Below the pieces are notes generated by a model that had not been told where the DNA came from, did not search any database, and saw only the letters and a list, made by a program, of their open reading frames with translations. Below, in pieces: positions 7,743-9,764 of a stretch of 9,764 nucleotides of DNA. The DNA comes from Cytophagales bacterium (GTDB taxonomy: Bacteria > Bacteroidota > Bacteroidia > Cytophagales > Cyclobacteriaceae), in the NCBI GenBank assembly GCA_029262935.1, contig JAJCYK010000455.1:1-9764 (forward strand), given 5' to 3'. A program made the position numbers and the translations under genes. The number at the start of each line of letters is the position of its first letter. The first letter of the stretch is position 1.

Positions 7743-7750
7743 CAAAGGTA
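7743..7750 (-). promoter_or_regulatory. Bacteroidota-type minus-7 promoter element for the DUF5060 hydrolase gene
   Basis: The minus strand reads TACCTTTG, an exact match to the TAnnTTTG consensus used by the Bacteroidota primary sigma factor. It would place transcription start near 7737 and give a leader of about 36 bases to ATG 7700. No clear TTG minus-33 element is seen at the expected 19-21 bases upstream, which could mean the promoter is weak or activator-dependent. A short inverted repeat (TTTAC at 7739-7743, GTAAA at 7748-7752) overlaps the box. Confidence 0.45.
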
Positions 7751-7881
7751 AATGAGCTCTTAGCGGTGGCCTGCCTAAGGTACCTCTTCTTAATGTCATC
7801 AATTACTACTTTATTTACTGTTTTTGAAGTACATGACCGTTTTAAATACTTGTTTCTAGAGCTAAGTACGATTTATTACGC

Positions 7882-7899
7882 TATTAAGAGTACTTAATA
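7882..7899. repeat. 18-bp perfect inverted repeat, arms TATTAAG / CTTAATA
   Basis: TATTAAG (7882-7888), spacer AGTA, CTTAATA (7893-7899): two perfect 7-bp arms in the centre of the divergent hydrolase/GntR region. It sits about 22 bases upstream of the proposed minus-33 element of the regulator gene. It could be a second binding site for a dimeric regulator; it is not similar to the palindrome at 7946-7968. Confidence 0.4.
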
Positions 7900-7920
7900 T
7901 TGGCGGTTATGATTTTGTGA

Positions 7921-7951
7921 TTGTAATTTAAGTAAAATTAATGTAATTTCG
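7921..7951 (+). promoter_or_regulatory. Probable promoter of the GntR-MFS operon
   Basis: TTG at 7921-7923 is followed after 20 bases by TAATTTCG at 7944-7951, which matches TAnnTTTG at five of six conserved positions. Spacing suits the Bacteroidota primary sigma factor. Transcription would begin near 7957, leaving a leader of about 25 bases. An 8-bp direct repeat TGTAATTT (7922-7929 and 7942-7949), exactly 20 bases apart, overlaps both boxes. No Shine-Dalgarno precedes ATG 7982. Confidence 0.4.
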
Positions 7952-7968
7952 AATACCGTATACGAAAT
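7946..7968. promoter_or_regulatory. 23-bp palindrome, candidate GntR operator
   Basis: Left arm ATTTCG-A-ATAC (7946-7956), central C at 7957, right arm GTAT-A-CGAAAT (7958-7968). Ten of eleven arm positions pair; only the A/A at 7952 and 7962 does not. The site covers the proposed minus-7 box and start point of the regulator gene and ends 13 bases before its ATG. That position is typical for autorepression by a dimeric winged-helix regulator. No second full copy was found in the window. Confidence 0.6.
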
Positions 7969-7981
7969 ACAAAAAATTACG

Positions 7982-8617
7982 ATGAAGTTAGTAAGTGATG
8001 AGTTGGGTCAAAAGGCCTACAGAAAGGTAAAGAACATGATTCTTACCAAGCAACTTTTGCCGGGCCAAAAAATTGTTCAAGATAAGTTGGCCGAGGACCT
8101 TGGGATTAGCCGGACGCCGCTTAGGTCGGCCTTGCAAATGTTGGAGGGAGAAAACCTGGTGGAGTCTTTACCGCGACGAGGTGTAGTGATAAAGCAGTTT
8201 ACAGATGAAGAAGTGGTGGAGATCTATGATTGCCGTATGGCTCTGGAAGGTACCGCAGTGAGGTTGTTTACGGAAAGGGCTAACCCAGCAAAACTTCGAA
8301 AACTATTTGAACCGTTCCAGGGAGATTCCACAGAGATTGACCTTGTTGCTTATCAAAAAGCGGACAGTCAATTTCACAGTCATATTATTTCAAAATGCGG
8401 TAACGGCTATTTAGCTAAACTTTTTCATCAAGGTAACCTATTGGTCTTTATTGACCTAATTGGCTTGGTCAGACCGCCTGAGGAAACGCTTTCCGAACAT
8501 TTGGCCATAATTTCTGCTATTGAGCAAAAGGACGCGAACCTGGCAGAGCAACTGGCGAAAGACCACTTGGTTAAATCCAAAGAACTCATTTCAGAAAGAA
8601 TCAAGAATGCCAACTAA
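7982..8617 (+). CDS. GntR-family transcriptional regulator, FadR (FCD) subfamily, 211 aa
   Basis: Starts at ATG 7982, ends TAA 8617. The N-terminal winged helix (about 8-72) is classical GntR: AYRKVKNMILTKQLLPGQKI, then LAEDLGISRTPLRSALQMLE and the wing LVESLPRRGVVI. Residues about 76-205 are an all-helical FCD ligand domain: EEVVEIYDCRMALEG, the ADSQFH stretch (Asp128, His132), His173 in SEHLAII and His195 in KDHLVKS. These four residues are the usual FCD metal site that helps bind carboxylate effectors such as uronates, gluconate or lactate. Length is normal for the family (about 210-240). It most likely represses itself and the overlapping transporter gene, and possibly the divergent hydrolase, releasing DNA when the imported sugar acid or a catabolite binds. 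The candidate operator lies immediately upstream. The effector is inferred from the family and the neighbour, not read from the sequence. Confidence 0.94.
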   Translation: MKLVSDELGQKAYRKVKNMILTKQLLPGQKIVQDKLAEDLGISRTPLRSALQMLEGENLVESLPRRGVVIKQFTDEEVVEIYDCRMALEGTAVRLFTERANPAKLRKLFEPFQGDSTEIDLVAYQKADSQFHSHIISKCGNGYLAKLFHQGNLLVFIDLIGLVRPPEETLSEHLAIISAIEQKDANLAEQLAKDHLVKSKELISERIKNAN

Positions 8618-9764
8618 ACCATTAATCCCTCTGAGGTATAAAATGGTCAGTGGCACCTTTATTTTGGCCATGATCGTCCTTTTTGATCGAATCTTGCTGT
8701 CGGTGGCTAAAGACCCGGTGTCGGAAGACCTGGGGCTTTCTAATGAACAAATGGGCTGGGCGTTGGCGATATTTGCCTTAGGATATGCTTCTTTTCAAAC
8801 ACCTTCGGGGTACTTGGCTGATCGGTTGGGAGCACGCAAAGTACTTACTGTTGTGGTAAGCCTTTGGTCTGTCTTTACTGCACTTACCGGTGCAGTATAT
8901 CAATTTGTTATGCTATTAATTGTTCGCTTCTTGTTTGGGGTAGGAGAGGCCGGGGCTTTCCCAAGTATGGCCAGGGCAATATACTCCTGGATACCACTGC
9001 AAGAACGGGGGATAGTAAACGGGATTAATTTTTCCGGAGGAAGGATAGGAGCGGCCATAGCATTGCCCGTAATGGCTTGGCTAATAAACCTTAGTGGCTG
9101 GAGAATGAGTTTTGTGATCCTGGGATGTGTGGGTATTTTTTGGGCTGTGGCCTGGTATTTTTGGTTTAGAGATGATCCTAAAGACCACCCGGCAATATCC
9201 ATAGAAGAGGCCAAGTATATTGAGGAACATATACAACAAAGCGAAGAGCAATCAAACACCAGGATTTCATTTCGTAAAATGTTTCAATCCCCCTCCATGT
9301 GGCTGTTGATGGGGCAATACTTCAGTAGCAACTTTACTTTTTTTTTCTGCCTCACTTGGCTGTTTCCTCATTTGAAAGCTAAATACCAGTTGGATTTAGT
9401 AGAGGCTGGATTTTACTCTTCAGCACCCTTGATTTGTGGCGCTGTTGGTAACTGGTTTTCGGGCTGGATGGTGGATTTTATCTACAAAAAGAAACAATGG
9501 AATCTTTCCAGAAAGTTGCCTGCAATTATTGGTTTTACCCTGGCCTCAGTAGGAATTGCAGCTAGTGTGTATATGAGTGACGTAACTGGAGCCATTATTT
9601 TTATTTCCATAGCGGTGTTTGGGGCAGACATGACGTTGAGCCCCTCCTGGTCAGCTTGTGTGGACATGGGTAGGGAACACTCCGGAGCTGTAAGTGGTAC
9701 TATGAACATGGCAGGAAATTTCGGATCCTTTTTGACAGCTTTGGCATTTCCCTATATGCTGGCT
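8607..9764 (+). CDS. MFS transporter, anion:cation symporter (sugar-acid/hexuronate type), C-terminus beyond window
   Basis: The frame is open from ATG 8607 through 386 codons to the right edge; typical members have 420-450 residues, so roughly the last 40-60 are missing. The start overlaps the last 11 bases of the GntR gene, implying translational coupling. A second in-frame ATG at 8643 has a GAGG six bases upstream, but starting there would lose the RYK stretch that normally precedes helix 1. Visible features: helix 1 with FDRILLS, MFS motif A GYLADRLGARK (68-78), RFLFGVGEAGAFPS (107-120) typical of the ACS family, a central cytoplasmic loop (about 188-230), and NWFSGWMVD opening the second half. 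Asp27, Arg28, Arg107 and Glu114 have the same spacing as Asp46, Arg47, Arg126 and Glu133 of E. coli DgoT (recalled from its structural work), which bind galactonate and protons. A proton-coupled sugar-acid importer of the inner membrane is therefore likely. Confidence 0.92.
   Translation, partial: MPTKPLIPLRYKMVSGTFILAMIVLFDRILLSVAKDPVSEDLGLSNEQMGWALAIFALGYASFQTPSGYLADRLGARKVLTVVVSLWSVFTALTGAVYQFVMLLIVRFLFGVGEAGAFPSMARAIYSWIPLQERGIVNGINFSGGRIGAAIALPVMAWLINLSGWRMSFVILGCVGIFWAVAWYFWFRDDPKDHPAISIEEAKYIEEHIQQSEEQSNTRISFRKMFQSPSMWLLMGQYFSSNFTFFFCLTWLFPHLKAKYQLDLVEAGFYSSAPLICGAVGNWFSGWMVDFIYKKKQWNLSRKLPAIIGFTLASVGIAASVYMSDVTGAIIFISIAVFGADMTLSPSWSACVDMGREHSGAVSGTMNMAGNFGSFLTALAFPYMLA

Noticed and set aside
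8900..9259. 119-codon minus-strand open frame antisense to the MFS gene
   Set aside because: Hydrophobic residues mirror transporter codons; no recognisable protein features.
1..9764. Possible mobile element, CRISPR array, tRNA or phage island
   Set aside because: No transposase or integrase motifs, no regularly spaced repeats, no cloverleaf and no target-site duplications were seen; the genes are ordinary envelope and carbohydrate functions.

Overview
The window reads as a chromosomal piece of a Bacteroidota (probably marine or otherwise polysaccharide-degrading) genome. Supporting signs are N-terminal lipoprotein signals on four of the seven proteins, almost no Shine-Dalgarno sequences, moderate-to-low GC, an exact match to the TAnnTTTG minus-7 promoter consensus of the phylum, and the protein families present (ASPIC/UnbV propellers, DUF5060 hydrolase, GH5-type lipoprotein). 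I see no tRNA, rRNA, transposase, integrase or CRISPR array. The genus cannot be read from the sequence.

Left part (1-4448, minus strand): a three-gene co-directional cluster. In transcription order it is a periplasmic protein carrying two thioredoxin-fold domains (PRX_like1 with CNHC, then TlpA-like with WCGPC), a 512-residue FG-GAP/PQQ-like beta-propeller lipoprotein, and the first 560 residues of a large FG-GAP/VCBS plus ASPIC/UnbV lipoprotein that runs off the left edge. Gaps of 65 and 40 bases suggest an operon. Their joint role is unknown; a redox helper serving cell-envelope calcium-binding propellers is an inference.

Centre (4449-7700): a divergent intergenic region with an 11-bp inverted repeat, then a GH5-like glycoside hydrolase lipoprotein on the plus strand. 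It converges, with a single base between the stop codons, on a minus-strand DUF5060-type glycoside hydrolase lipoprotein. Both are likely membrane-anchored enzymes acting on a plant or algal polysaccharide or its oligosaccharides.

Right part (7701-9764): a 281-base divergent control region, then a FadR-type (FCD) GntR regulator overlapping by 11 bases an MFS transporter of the anion:cation symporter family, which is cut by the right edge. The transporter keeps the spacing of the acid and arginine residues that bind a sugar acid in E. coli DgoT, so a uronate or aldonate is the likely cargo. A 23-bp near-perfect palindrome lies just upstream of the regulator start and covers its probable minus-7 box. 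It is the best candidate operator.

Taken together the centre and right look like a carbohydrate utilisation locus: two cell-envelope hydrolases release a sugar acid or acid-bearing sugar, an MFS symporter imports it, and a GntR repressor senses it. No SusC/SusD pair or catabolic enzyme is in the window; these would be expected beyond the right edge if the reading is right. The redox/propeller cluster on the left may be unrelated.
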